From assembly GCA_964469555.1 (NCBI GenBank), contig CAYYAQ010000001.1:81959-145958 (forward strand): DNA of 64,000 nucleotides. The letters run 5' to 3'. Under the pieces are notes generated by a model. The model did not search any database. It had not been told where the DNA came from and saw only the letters and a list, made by a program, of their open reading frames with translations. The position numbers and the translations under genes were made by a program. Below are positions 16,643-25,225 of the stretch, in pieces (the first letter of the stretch is position 1; the number at the start of each line of letters is the position of its first letter). This stretch comes from CAYYAQ01 sp964469555 (GTDB taxonomy: Bacteria; Planctomycetota; UBA1135; UBA2386).

Positions 16643-18265
16643 TCAGGCTGGATCGTCCAGCAGCGCCCGGAGTTCGAGGGCGAGAAGCTTCGGTTCCAGG
16701 GGCTTTTGCATGAACCGCGACCGCGGTACCTGGTTGCCCACGTCGTTTTTCGGCGGTAGTCCTGATATGAACAGCACGGGGATGCCCGCGTTTTGCTCCC
16801 TGATCCGCTCCGCGAGTTCAACGCCGGTCATTCCTGTCATCGCCAATTCCGTGACCACCGCGTCGAATTGGCGGTCCGGATGGCTGAACGCGCTCTCCAC
16901 GGAGTCTGCCGTCATCACGTCGTAGCCAGAAGCGCGGAGGATGCGATCCACCACGTGTCGCACCTGATCGTTGTCCTCCACGAGCAGGACCTTTTCGCCG
17001 GCGCCGGGGCGTCCAACCGGTTGCTGCGAGGCAGGGGGAATCAGGTCCGACCAGGGCAGGTAGAGCGTGAACTGCGCGCCGCGACCCGGGCTGCTCACGA
17101 CGAGGATGCGGCCGCCCATCCTGGCCATCGCGCTCTGCACCGAGTTCAAGCCGAGGCCCGAGCCCCCGCCGGGTCTCTTGGTCGTGAAGAACGGTTCGAA
17201 GACCCGTGCCATCGTCGCCTCATCCATGCCCTCGCCGTCGTCGGACACAGAGACGACAACGTACGGTCCCGCGCCGATTCCCACGCCGTCGATCACGGTG
17301 TCCTCCGGGAGATTCTGACGGTGGGTTTCGAAGATCAGCGACCCGCCGTTGGGCAGGGCATCGCGGGCGTTCAAGGCGAGGTTGAGGATGATCTGTTCGA
17401 TGGCACCGTCTGGCGCGAACACGATGGGGTTCTCGGCGTCGAGTGATTCCTGGAGAGAGATGTCCTCCGGGAAGATCGGGGCGAGATCTTTCAGCGTGTC
17501 GTGGATGACGTCGTGCACGTTGAGTGGCCTGGGATTCTTCAACTGGCGCCACGACAGGCCCGTGAGCTGGAGCGTCAACAGTTCGGCGTGTCGCGTCGCC
17601 GCCAGGATGGCTTCGAGACCCTCCGCGGTCATCTGCTTGTCGTCCCCGTCTTCGCGAATCTGATCGGCGTAGCCGCGGATGATCGTCAGGATGTTGTTGA
17701 AGTCGTAGGCGATCCCGCCCGACATCCTGCTGATCGTCTCGAGTTGCTCGGTCTTCAGCTTGCTCTGTTCGAGCTGCTTGCGCATCGTCACGTCGCGCGC
17801 CATGCCCTGGATCACGGTGACCTTTCCTGTCTCCGGCAACCCGTGCGAACTGAGTTCGAGGATCCGGTTCTCCTTCGCCCCGGAGGTCGGGTCCTGACCG
17901 GTGATGCGAATCTGCGTCGTCCCTGGCGAGTGATGTTGGATCACCTTGTCGAGATGGTCCGCGAAGAGCGCGCGCGCTTCTTCGTCCGCCGCGAGGTTCG
18001 CGAAGTGGGTGCCGACCATTTCATCCCGCCGTTTTCCAGAGACCCGTTCGATTGACTGGTTGATCGTCTGAATCACGCCTTCGGGGCTGAGCGTGAACAG
18101 GATGTCCCGAGCGTTCTCGAAGAGGTTGCGGTAGCGACTCTCTTCCACTGCGAGCCGCGAGGTCCGTTCGACTTGCCGCCGCCACTTGACCAAGAGCCAG
18201 ATTGCGACGATTGCAAGTACCGGCAGGAACGTCAGCGGGATCCAATCCGGGATGGTTGTCAGCAC
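16643..18265 (-). CDS. Hybrid sensor kinase with both phospho-acceptor residues replaced
   Basis: 540-residue protein with one N-terminal membrane helix, a PAS domain (about residues 42-165), a HisKA-like dimerisation region, a HATPase domain and a C-terminal receiver domain (about 420-540). The H-box normally reads GG(I/V)AHDFNN; here it is GGIAYDFNN with tyrosine at residue 187. The receiver phosphorylation site normally reads TDL; here it is TELAMTG, with glutamate at residue 473. The ATP-binding boxes look intact (NLALNARDALPNGG, DDGEGMD, GGGSGLGL), as do the receiver acid pocket (LLVEDND) and lysine (QKPLE). The protein cannot phosphorylate itself or its receiver in the standard way. It may be an ATP-binding scaffold with a permanently on-like receiver. 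It is not frameshifted. Confidence 0.9.
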   Translation of the reverse strand: MLTTIPDWIPLTFLPVLAIVAIWLLVKWRRQVERTSRLAVEESRYRNLFENARDILFTLSPEGVIQTINQSIERVSGKRRDEMVGTHFANLAADEEARALFADHLDKVIQHHSPGTTQIRITGQDPTSGAKENRILELSSHGLPETGKVTVIQGMARDVTMRKQLEQSKLKTEQLETISRMSGGIAYDFNNILTIIRGYADQIREDGDDKQMTAEGLEAILAATRHAELLTLQLTGLSWRQLKNPRPLNVHDVIHDTLKDLAPIFPEDISLQESLDAENPIVFAPDGAIEQIILNLALNARDALPNGGSLIFETHRQNLPEDTVIDGVGIGAGPYVVVSVSDDGEGMDEATMARVFEPFFTTKRPGGGSGLGLNSVQSAMARMGGRILVVSSPGRGAQFTLYLPWSDLIPPASQQPVGRPGAGEKVLLVEDNDQVRHVVDRILRASGYDVMTADSVESAFSHPDRQFDAVVTELAMTGMTGVELAERIREQNAGIPVLFISGLPPKNDVGNQVPRSRFMQKPLEPKLLALELRALLDDPA

Positions 18266-18411
18266 GGTCGGTTCGAGTCTGCGAGACGAGGGTGGGGTGA
18301 CGGGTCAGGCGAGCTTACCGACGGTGCCATCCCGGCGCGACGTAAGGCGCGATGAAATTGCATCGCGCCCGGCGCGGTCTCCGCTAGGATCCCCGGCCCG
18401 AAAGAACAGAA

Positions 18412-21327
18412 ATGTTGAAAGCCTTGAAGACACTCGTCGCCGCGACCTCCTTGTTTCTTCTCGTGATTCTCCTGCAGGTGCCGTGCGCCGCGCAGGAGCA
18501 TCCGCATGCAATGACGTACGGCCCGGCCATGGCCGGGACGTGGCAGGCCCTCTGGCCCCGCGACAACTTCGCGCTCAAAGGCGTGTCCATCCGCGTGGGG
18601 GGTGCTGAATCTTCTGCCCAGGTGATCTTCGATACTGAGTTGCTGCGGGTGTCGGCGATCGCGTTGGACTACCGCCAGGAGCTGCGCGGCACGGCGTACG
18701 ACGGCGCGCACGGTCCCGGGCTCAAGATCGTCGGCAACCAGGTGCTGGCGACGCCAGTCGGTCCGGGCTGGGCATTTGCGGGGAGCTTCAACGATCCGCG
18801 ATCGATCCCGCACGGCCCGCTGCCCAAGACATGGGGGCGATACAAGGGTCTGTACCTGCATGGGCAGAAGGTCGTCTTGCGCTACGACGTCGGTGGCTGT
18901 GACGTGCTGGAACACTTCGAGGTGTCGGGCAAGGGCGACGGTCGTCTGCTCACGCGGATCCTCGATCTCGGAAAGAGCACGAAGCGGATGACCATGATGG
19001 TTGGCCTGCGTCAAGGGGCGCAGCCGAAGGTGATCGGCACCAACCTCGTCGTACTCGAATACGAAGTGAAGGCCACGGGGATCGCGTCGATCGAGAAGGC
19101 AGGCCGAGTCTGGACGGACCTCGCGATGGGCGCGCCGTCGAACAACGACTACGCGGATGCGCGCAGTGGCAATGGCGTCGAGACGCGATTTGTCGAGGGC
19201 TTCGGCAAGCCCGACAAGAAATCCGGCGCGAAGGGCAGCAACCTGCCGCGACTGCACGACGGGTTCGCCGCTCGCAACGCCGACGACAGGGATCGCACGA
19301 CGTGGTTCCGTGGTCGTGGCCCAGCCCGCATGGTCACCGATCTCAAGAAGACGATCCACATCGGCCAGATCAACACCTTCTCGAGGCACCGCAACCAGCG
19401 GGCGCCGCAGCGCTACATCTTGTATGGCAGCGACGCCGCCGAGGTTCCTGACGCAAAGGCCAAGAACCCGATGAGCGTTGGTTGGAAGATGATCACCTCG
19501 GTCGACTCGCGCGCTCTGGGCAATGGCGGCATGCACGGCGTGCGCCTGGCGAAGGGCGAGGGGGCGATTGGACAATACCGCCACCTGCTGTGGGTCAGCC
19601 GGCACAAGGAGACGTTCTTCACCGAGTTCGACATCTACGACGCCGAAAACAAGCCGAGGAACAGTTCACCCGGTCGTCGCGGTTCGTACGTGACCGGCGT
19701 GGCATTGTCCGCCGCGCCTGCCGGTGCGAAGCTCGAAGTCGCTGACGGCTCGGTTCGGCTGAAGTTGCCGGCTCGAGGGTCCCGCGAGCAGCTCAAGCTC
19801 GTGTTCTTCGACTGCTCGGGTCATTCGTTTGCGAACGTCAAGAAGAAGGTCGCAGCCCTGGCTCCCGCGACTTCGCTCGCGGCGATGACCAAGGGCGGCC
19901 CCAGGCGTTGGCCCGATGGCGTGAGGACCAAGGGTGCTCTCGGTCGTGGCAAGGGCGCGTACGTCGTCGACCGGCTGGGTATCCCTTCCGACGGCGAGAC
20001 CGCCTCGCACCTGCGATTCGGCGGGTTCGACTTCTTCTCGGACGGTCGCGCGGCGCTCTCGACGTGGAACGGCGATGTCTGGGTGCTTTCCGGGATCGAC
20101 GCGAAACTCGAGAACTTGAAGTGGAAGCGCTTCGCGACGGGTTTGTTCGATCCGCTCGGGCTCAGGATCGTCGATGACGTGATCTACACGCTCGGTCGCG
20201 ACGGCATCAACCGATTGCACGATCTGAACGGCGATGGCGAGGCTGACTTCTACGAGTGCTTCAACAACGAAGTGTTGATGACGAAGAGCTTCCACGAATT
20301 CGCGTTCGATCTGCAGACCGACAACGAGGGCAACTTCTACTTCTCGAAGGGTGGCCCCGTGCGCCCAGGCGGTCGTGGCTTCGACACTCTCGTCCCGCAT
20401 CACGGTTGCATCCTGAAGGTCAGCAAGGATGGCTCGAAGCTCGAAGTGTTCGCGACAGGTCTGCGTGCGCCGAACGGTATGGGGGTCGGCCCGAATGGTG
20501 AGGTCACTTCGGGAGATAACGAGGGGACGTGGGTCCCGGCTTGCCGACTCAACTGGATGAAGAAGGGCACGTTCAACGGCTGCGTCGACACGGCGCACCT
20601 GCCGACGAAGCCCACGATGTACGACTACCCGATCTGTTTCATGCCGATGCGGATCGACAACTCCGGTGGTGGCCAGGTGTGGGTGACCACGGACAAATGG
20701 GGACCGTTCGAGGGCGATCTCCTGCACCTGTCGTACGGCAAGTCCACGCTCTTCAAGACCATGCGCGAGGAAGTCGACGGCGTCACCCAGGGTGGCGTCA
20801 CGCCGTTCCCCTTGAAGTTCACGTCGAGCGCCATGCGGGCGCGGGTCCACCCGAAGACCGGGCAGTTGTTTGTCTGCGGCTTCCGCGGTTGGCAGACGAA
20901 CGCAGTGAAGATGACCGGGTTCGATCGCGTGCGCTACACCGACAAGCCGGTGCGGATGTTGACGGCGCTGAAGACAGCCAAGGATGGCGTCTACCTGACG
21001 TTCACCTGCCGGCTCGACAAGGAGACGGCGGAGGATCCGGAGAGCTACGAGGTCGAGGTCTGGAACTACCTCTGGACGCGGAAGTACGGTTCTCCCGAAG
21101 TCTCGACCGTCGGCGCCGATCCGAAGGCCAACAAGGGCGCGAAGCCGAAGCACGATGCATGGCAGGTCGAACGCGCGACGTTGCAGACCGACGGCAAGAC
21201 CGTGTTCTTGAAGCTGCCGGACATCAAGCCGGTGATGCAGATGCGCGTCAAGTTCGATATCGATGCGGCGGACGGCGAGAAGGTGAAGTCCGAGCTCCAC
21301 AGTTCGATCCATCGCCTTCCCAAGTAG
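18412..21327 (+). CDS. Large secreted propeller protein (planctomycete type, DUF6797/sugar-dehydrogenase-like)
   Basis: 971-residue exported protein with signal peptide (LFLLVILLQVPCAAQ). The N-terminal half has the planctomycete layout beginning MTYGPAMAGTWQALWPRDNFALKG. A middle part around residues 280-420 looks like a carbohydrate-binding discoidin-like fold (ADDRDRTTWFRGRGPARM, RYILYGSDAAE). The C-terminal half resembles a soluble glucose/sorbosone dehydrogenase propeller (GLFDPLGLRIVDDVIYTLGRDG, ATGLRAPNGMGVGPNGEV). Such proteins are usually encoded next to PA14 cytochromes and are thought to be oxidoreductases of polysaccharide breakdown; the electron acceptor here is probably the cytochrome encoded 9 bases downstream. 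No biochemistry is known to me for this family. Confidence 0.82.
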   Translation: MLKALKTLVAATSLFLLVILLQVPCAAQEHPHAMTYGPAMAGTWQALWPRDNFALKGVSIRVGGAESSAQVIFDTELLRVSAIALDYRQELRGTAYDGAHGPGLKIVGNQVLATPVGPGWAFAGSFNDPRSIPHGPLPKTWGRYKGLYLHGQKVVLRYDVGGCDVLEHFEVSGKGDGRLLTRILDLGKSTKRMTMMVGLRQGAQPKVIGTNLVVLEYEVKATGIASIEKAGRVWTDLAMGAPSNNDYADARSGNGVETRFVEGFGKPDKKSGAKGSNLPRLHDGFAARNADDRDRTTWFRGRGPARMVTDLKKTIHIGQINTFSRHRNQRAPQRYILYGSDAAEVPDAKAKNPMSVGWKMITSVDSRALGNGGMHGVRLAKGEGAIGQYRHLLWVSRHKETFFTEFDIYDAENKPRNSSPGRRGSYVTGVALSAAPAGAKLEVADGSVRLKLPARGSREQLKLVFFDCSGHSFANVKKKVAALAPATSLAAMTKGGPRRWPDGVRTKGALGRGKGAYVVDRLGIPSDGETASHLRFGGFDFFSDGRAALSTWNGDVWVLSGIDAKLENLKWKRFATGLFDPLGLRIVDDVIYTLGRDGINRLHDLNGDGEADFYECFNNEVLMTKSFHEFAFDLQTDNEGNFYFSKGGPVRPGGRGFDTLVPHHGCILKVSKDGSKLEVFATGLRAPNGMGVGPNGEVTSGDNEGTWVPACRLNWMKKGTFNGCVDTAHLPTKPTMYDYPICFMPMRIDNSGGGQVWVTTDKWGPFEGDLLHLSYGKSTLFKTMREEVDGVTQGGVTPFPLKFTSSAMRARVHPKTGQLFVCGFRGWQTNAVKMTGFDRVRYTDKPVRMLTALKTAKDGVYLTFTCRLDKETAEDPESYEVEVWNYLWTRKYGSPEVSTVGADPKANKGAKPKHDAWQVERATLQTDGKTVFLKLPDIKPVMQMRVKFDIDAADGEKVKSELHSSIHRLPK

Positions 21328-21336
21328 GCACGGTCG

Positions 21337-23421
21337 ATGAAGAATCTTGGGCGGTGGATCGGCGTCGCATGCATGGTCGCTGTTCCGGCAGCGGCGATTT
21401 TCTACCTGTACAGCAAGCCCGAAGCCGGTGGGGGACGGGAGGTCGAGGAGGGGCCACCCTACGTGCCGCCACCGCTGTACTCCGGACCGCCGGAAGAGGG
21501 GTTGTCGTTCGCATCGCAGGCTGACCCGAAGAAAACGGACGCGCGGAGTTTCGCGCACCTCGCCTTGTACGTTCCCGAAGGGGAACGCGCTTCGAGCTTC
21601 CTGCCGGAGGGAGCCTTCACCGCGACATTCAAGGGCAAGCTGAAGGTCCCGACTCGCGACCGCTACACCTTCACGTTCGTCGGAACGGGAAAGTTCGAAT
21701 TGGTCGTTCACGAAAAGACCGACAAGACCGTGGTCACGGCGGACGGTTCTGCCGAGCACGCGTCGGGCAAGCGGACGCGGCTGAAGAAGGGAGAGCGTCC
21801 GTTCACGGCCCGCTACACGAGTCCCGCGAAGGGGCCCGCGATCCTTCGTGTGTACTGGGAGTGCAGCGAGTTTGCCCGCGAGCCGATCCCGCAGAGTGCC
21901 CTGGGCCACGGCGCGTCCGAGTCGCTCGCTCAGTTCAGCCGGTGGCGATCGGGTCGGCGCGAGCTGTACTGGCAGCGATGCGGGCAGTGCCACGCAGAGG
22001 AGACCCGGGGGCCCGTCGCTCCGTCCCTCGGTGGTGTCGGTGCGCGGTTGCGCGAGGACTGGATGGCGCAGTGGATCGAAGATCCCGACACGACGCGCAT
22101 GCCGAAAGTGCTCCACGGCTCCTCCGCGAGCACGGACGCCGCTGACATCGCGGCGTTCCTCGCGACGCAGGGCAAGGCATCGACCGCGCCCCAGTTCACC
22201 GACGACGACCGCGAGCGCGGTGGCGTGATCTTCGCGGACTCCGGATGCATCGCGTGCCACACGCTTCCAGAGCACCATGACGAGGCAACGGTGGCGAACC
22301 GCGTCAAACTCGACATCGTCGCCGCGAAGTTCCATCCCGCGGCACTCGTCGACTATCTGCGACAACCCGACCGTCACAGCCCTCGCGGTGAGATGCCGAA
22401 TTTCGGTTTCGATGAACCCACCGCGCAGGCCCTGGCGGCGTTCTTGCTATCGCGGTCGGGGGCGAGCGCGCCGCCATCGGTCTCCGGTGACGCGGCGCGC
22501 GGCAAAAGGCTGATCGCGACCAAGGGTTGTGTGTCCTGTCATGGCATCGCGGTGCAAAACGAGATGCGTGCACCGGGGCCAGCCGTGACGAAGAACGGTT
22601 CGATTTCGTGTCGGGTCGCCGAGTACGGCCTGTCCGCCGAAGACGAGGCGGCGCTTCAGGAGTATCTGGCGCGGCGGCCCGGTGGTTCATCGATCGCCGT
22701 TGAGACCGCCGAGTACGGAATGCAGAGGGGCCGGTGCACGAACTGCCACGGTTGGCGCGGCGAGGAGCCACTGCTCGGACGCGTGCGCGGCGAGACGGCG
22801 GCCTTCGCGGAGGAAGATCCCGAGGCGGGCGTGCAGCACCTGCCCCCGGACCTCACCTACACGGGGAGCAAGCTGCGGACGGAGTGGCTCGTCCGGTGGC
22901 TGAAGGGAGAGGCCAAGGACCGCCCGCGTCCGTGGATGCACATGCGCATGCCGGTGTTCAGCTTGGATCCAGAGGCGTTCGCGCGGGGCTTCGCGTTTGC
23001 CGCGGGCTACGGCCCGTCGAGCGCGAAGCCACACTGGCGCGACGGCACCGCGCTCGTCGCCGCGACGATGGGGACGGACTTCGACGCCGAACCGGCGAGC
23101 GTGGCCGACCTCGTGAAGATCGGCGAGAAGCTGATCCCCCGCGACGGCGGCCTCGGCTGCATCCAGTGTCATGGAGTGGGGGACCGTCCCGCCCAGGAGG
23201 TCTTCGAGGCTCCGGGCATTAACCTGCAGCAGACCCCCTCGAGGATCCGGAAGGAGTTCTTCCACCGTTGGTGTCTCGACCCGCTGCGCATCGACCCCTC
23301 GACCAAGATGACCCGGTTCACCGACGCGGAAGGCCTGACCGGTCTGACCGACGTCCTCGAGGGCCGCGGCCAAGCCCAGTTCGAGGCCATATGGCGCTAC
23401 CTCGAGTTCCTCCCGCGCTAG
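21337..23421 (+). CDS. PA14-domain multihaem cytochrome c (five CXXCH sites)
   Basis: 694-residue exported protein with an N-terminal membrane helix or signal anchor (MVAVPAAAIFYLYSKP). Residues about 45-170 form a PA14-like beta-barrel (GAFTATFKGKLKVPTRDRYTFTF), commonly linked to sugar binding. Five haem c sites follow in order: CGQCH, CIACH, CVSCH, CTNCH and CIQCH, several with a downstream methionine segment as axial ligand (MPNFGF, MHMRMPVFS, TKMTRF). It would carry electrons in the periplasm. Only 9 bases separate it from the propeller gene, so the two form an operon and probably a redox pair. Confidence 0.9.
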   Translation: MKNLGRWIGVACMVAVPAAAIFYLYSKPEAGGGREVEEGPPYVPPPLYSGPPEEGLSFASQADPKKTDARSFAHLALYVPEGERASSFLPEGAFTATFKGKLKVPTRDRYTFTFVGTGKFELVVHEKTDKTVVTADGSAEHASGKRTRLKKGERPFTARYTSPAKGPAILRVYWECSEFAREPIPQSALGHGASESLAQFSRWRSGRRELYWQRCGQCHAEETRGPVAPSLGGVGARLREDWMAQWIEDPDTTRMPKVLHGSSASTDAADIAAFLATQGKASTAPQFTDDDRERGGVIFADSGCIACHTLPEHHDEATVANRVKLDIVAAKFHPAALVDYLRQPDRHSPRGEMPNFGFDEPTAQALAAFLLSRSGASAPPSVSGDAARGKRLIATKGCVSCHGIAVQNEMRAPGPAVTKNGSISCRVAEYGLSAEDEAALQEYLARRPGGSSIAVETAEYGMQRGRCTNCHGWRGEEPLLGRVRGETAAFAEEDPEAGVQHLPPDLTYTGSKLRTEWLVRWLKGEAKDRPRPWMHMRMPVFSLDPEAFARGFAFAAGYGPSSAKPHWRDGTALVAATMGTDFDAEPASVADLVKIGEKLIPRDGGLGCIQCHGVGDRPAQEVFEAPGINLQQTPSRIRKEFFHRWCLDPLRIDPSTKMTRFTDAEGLTGLTDVLEGRGQAQFEAIWRYLEFLPR

Positions 23422-23739
23422 GCGACTCCTGCGGGGGAAGAGTGCTCGCCGGGAGGATTCCCTACTTCGGATCAGGCGGTCTCAAGGGGATGACGCTTGA
23501 CCGTTTACGTTGGTTCGGGCAGATTCTGGAGTTCCGCGCGCCGTCATGAGTCGGTGCGTGATCGGACTGGTTCGTTCCGATCCGAGTCCCTCGATCCAAG
23601 CCGCAGTCTCAACCCTCCCCACCACAAGGCCCGCCGACCCCTTGCGCCGTGCCCGCCCGCGGGTATCACTCTCGCTTCTCCCCGCGGGACAAGGCCAGTT
23701 CTGACGCGTCCCACCCCCAATGTTCCCCTATTTCCAGCG
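23422..23739 (+). promoter_or_regulatory. 318-base gap; leader of the Gld-type operon
   Basis: No convincing gene is seen here, although a frame is open through much of it. It should hold the promoter of the ABC exporter operon. CCCGCGGG at 23656-23663 and again at 23681-23688 are each self-complementary and can pair with each other across a 17-base loop; this could be a leader hairpin. A weak TTGACC at about 23498 is the only -35-like box I noticed. Confidence 0.35.
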
Positions 23740-24498
23740 ATGATCAAAGTAGACAATCTGGTCAAGACGTTCGGCGCGATCCGAGCTGTAGACCACATCT
23801 CCTTCGAAGTGCAGAAGGGCGAAGTTCTCGGCTTCCTCGGTCCCAACGGCGCGGGCAAGTCCACGACGATGAAGATGCTCACGTGCTTCCTGCGACCGGA
23901 CAGCGGGACCGCCGTCATGGGTGGGTCCGACATCCTTGAGGACCCTCTCGGCGTGTGCAGCAAGATCGGCTACGTGCCGGAGAACTCGCCGCTCTACGAG
24001 GAGATGTCCGTCGAGTCGTTCCTCAAGTTCATGTGTGACGTGCGCGGCATCCGCGGGCCCGCGCGCGCAGCCGCGATCGATCGTGTGTGCGAGATGTGCG
24101 CCATCACCAACGTCTACCACCAGGTCATCGGCACCCTGTCGAAGGGTTACTGTCGCCGCGTCGGTCTGGCCCAGGCCTTCCTGCACGACCCGGACATCCT
24201 GGTCCTCGATGAGCCCACGGATGGCCTGGACCCGAACCAGAAGCATGACGTGCGGGACCTGATCAACACCATGGCGAAGGACAAGTGCATCATCATCTCC
24301 ACGCACATCCTCGAAGAGGTCGATGCCGTCTGCTCGCGAGCCATCATTATCGATCGCGGCAAGGTCCTGGCTGACGGCACTCCCAGCGAACTCGCGAGTC
24401 AGGGCGGCGGCAAGCTCGAGGACTTCTTCCGCCAGATCACGACGACCGACAGGGTGCTTGCCGGCGAATCTGCGAGCACCGAGGAGGTGGTCGCATGA
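23740..24498 (+). CDS. GldA-like ABC transporter ATP-binding protein
   Basis: 252-residue ATPase with Walker A GPNGAGKST, signature TLSKGYCRRVGLAQAF (LSKGY), Walker B ILVLDEPTDGLD and switch STHILEE. ATG at 23740 was chosen because it starts the conserved domain (MIKVDNLVKTFGAIRAV). The following permease and GldG-like protein make it the energy subunit of a Gld-type exporter. In Bacteroidota the set supports gliding, but the same set is widespread in non-gliding bacteria with unknown cargo. Start of the next gene overlaps its stop (ATGA). Confidence 0.93.
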   Translation: MIKVDNLVKTFGAIRAVDHISFEVQKGEVLGFLGPNGAGKSTTMKMLTCFLRPDSGTAVMGGSDILEDPLGVCSKIGYVPENSPLYEEMSVESFLKFMCDVRGIRGPARAAAIDRVCEMCAITNVYHQVIGTLSKGYCRRVGLAQAFLHDPDILVLDEPTDGLDPNQKHDVRDLINTMAKDKCIIISTHILEEVDAVCSRAIIIDRGKVLADGTPSELASQGGGKLEDFFRQITTTDRVLAGESASTEEVVA

Positions 24499-25214
24499 AC
24501 GCCTTCATCGCTGTTTTCAAGCGCGAACTGAGGAGCTACTTCGGCACTCCTCTCGCCTACGTCTTCCTGGCGCTGTTCCTGATGGTCAGCGCGGGTTGGA
24601 TGTTCATGTCCGACTTCTTCCTGCAGGGCGAAGCGAGCATGGGCATCTTCTTCGCCAAGCTGCCGTGGCTGTTCGCGTTCTTCGCCCCGCTCATCTCGAT
24701 GGGGACGTGGGCCGAGGAGCGACGCACAGGCAGCATCGAGATGCTGTTGACGCTGCCGCTCACGACCGGTCAGGCCGTGCTCGGCAAGTTCTTCGCCGGA
24801 TGGGCGTTCATGATCATCGCATTGGTCCTGACGCTGCCGATCCTCTTCACTATCGCGTATCTCGGCGACCCTGAGATCGGCCCGGTCTTCACCGGCTACC
24901 TGGGCGCCTGCCTGCTGGCCGGCGCTTGCCTGGCCGTGAGCAGTTTCTTCTCGGTGATCACGAAGAGCCAGGTCATCAGCTGCGTGCTGGCGGTCATCGC
25001 CTGCGTTCTGTTCATCTTGATCGGCAACCCGTCGATCCAACCCATGCTTCCGGACGCGATCTCCAATCTCTTCACGTCACTGAGCTTCGCTACCCATTTC
25101 GACGTGATGCAGCGGGGCATCATCGAAGTCCAGAACCTCGTGTTCATGGCTGTGATTACCGTCGGATTCGTCCTTGCCTCGATCGTCATGCTCGACGACC
25201 GGAAAGCCGCATAG
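24495..25214 (+). CDS. GldF-like ABC-2 permease
   Basis: 239-residue membrane protein with six hydrophobic segments, opening MNAFIAVFKRELRSYFGTPLAYVFL as typical of GldF. The conserved loop ISMGTWAEERRTGSIEMLLTLPLTT marks ABC-2 permeases. ATG overlaps the ATPase stop. It is 11 bases from the next gene, which has a TAGGAG ribosome-binding site. Confidence 0.92.
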   Translation: MNAFIAVFKRELRSYFGTPLAYVFLALFLMVSAGWMFMSDFFLQGEASMGIFFAKLPWLFAFFAPLISMGTWAEERRTGSIEMLLTLPLTTGQAVLGKFFAGWAFMIIALVLTLPILFTIAYLGDPEIGPVFTGYLGACLLAGACLAVSSFFSVITKSQVISCVLAVIACVLFILIGNPSIQPMLPDAISNLFTSLSFATHFDVMQRGIIEVQNLVFMAVITVGFVLASIVMLDDRKAA

Positions 25215-25225
25215 GAGAACAAACC

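Noticed and set aside
19666..22377. 903-codon minus-strand open frame
   Set aside because: Antisense to the propeller and cytochrome genes; low-complexity Arg/Glu/Val-rich translation without any family motif.
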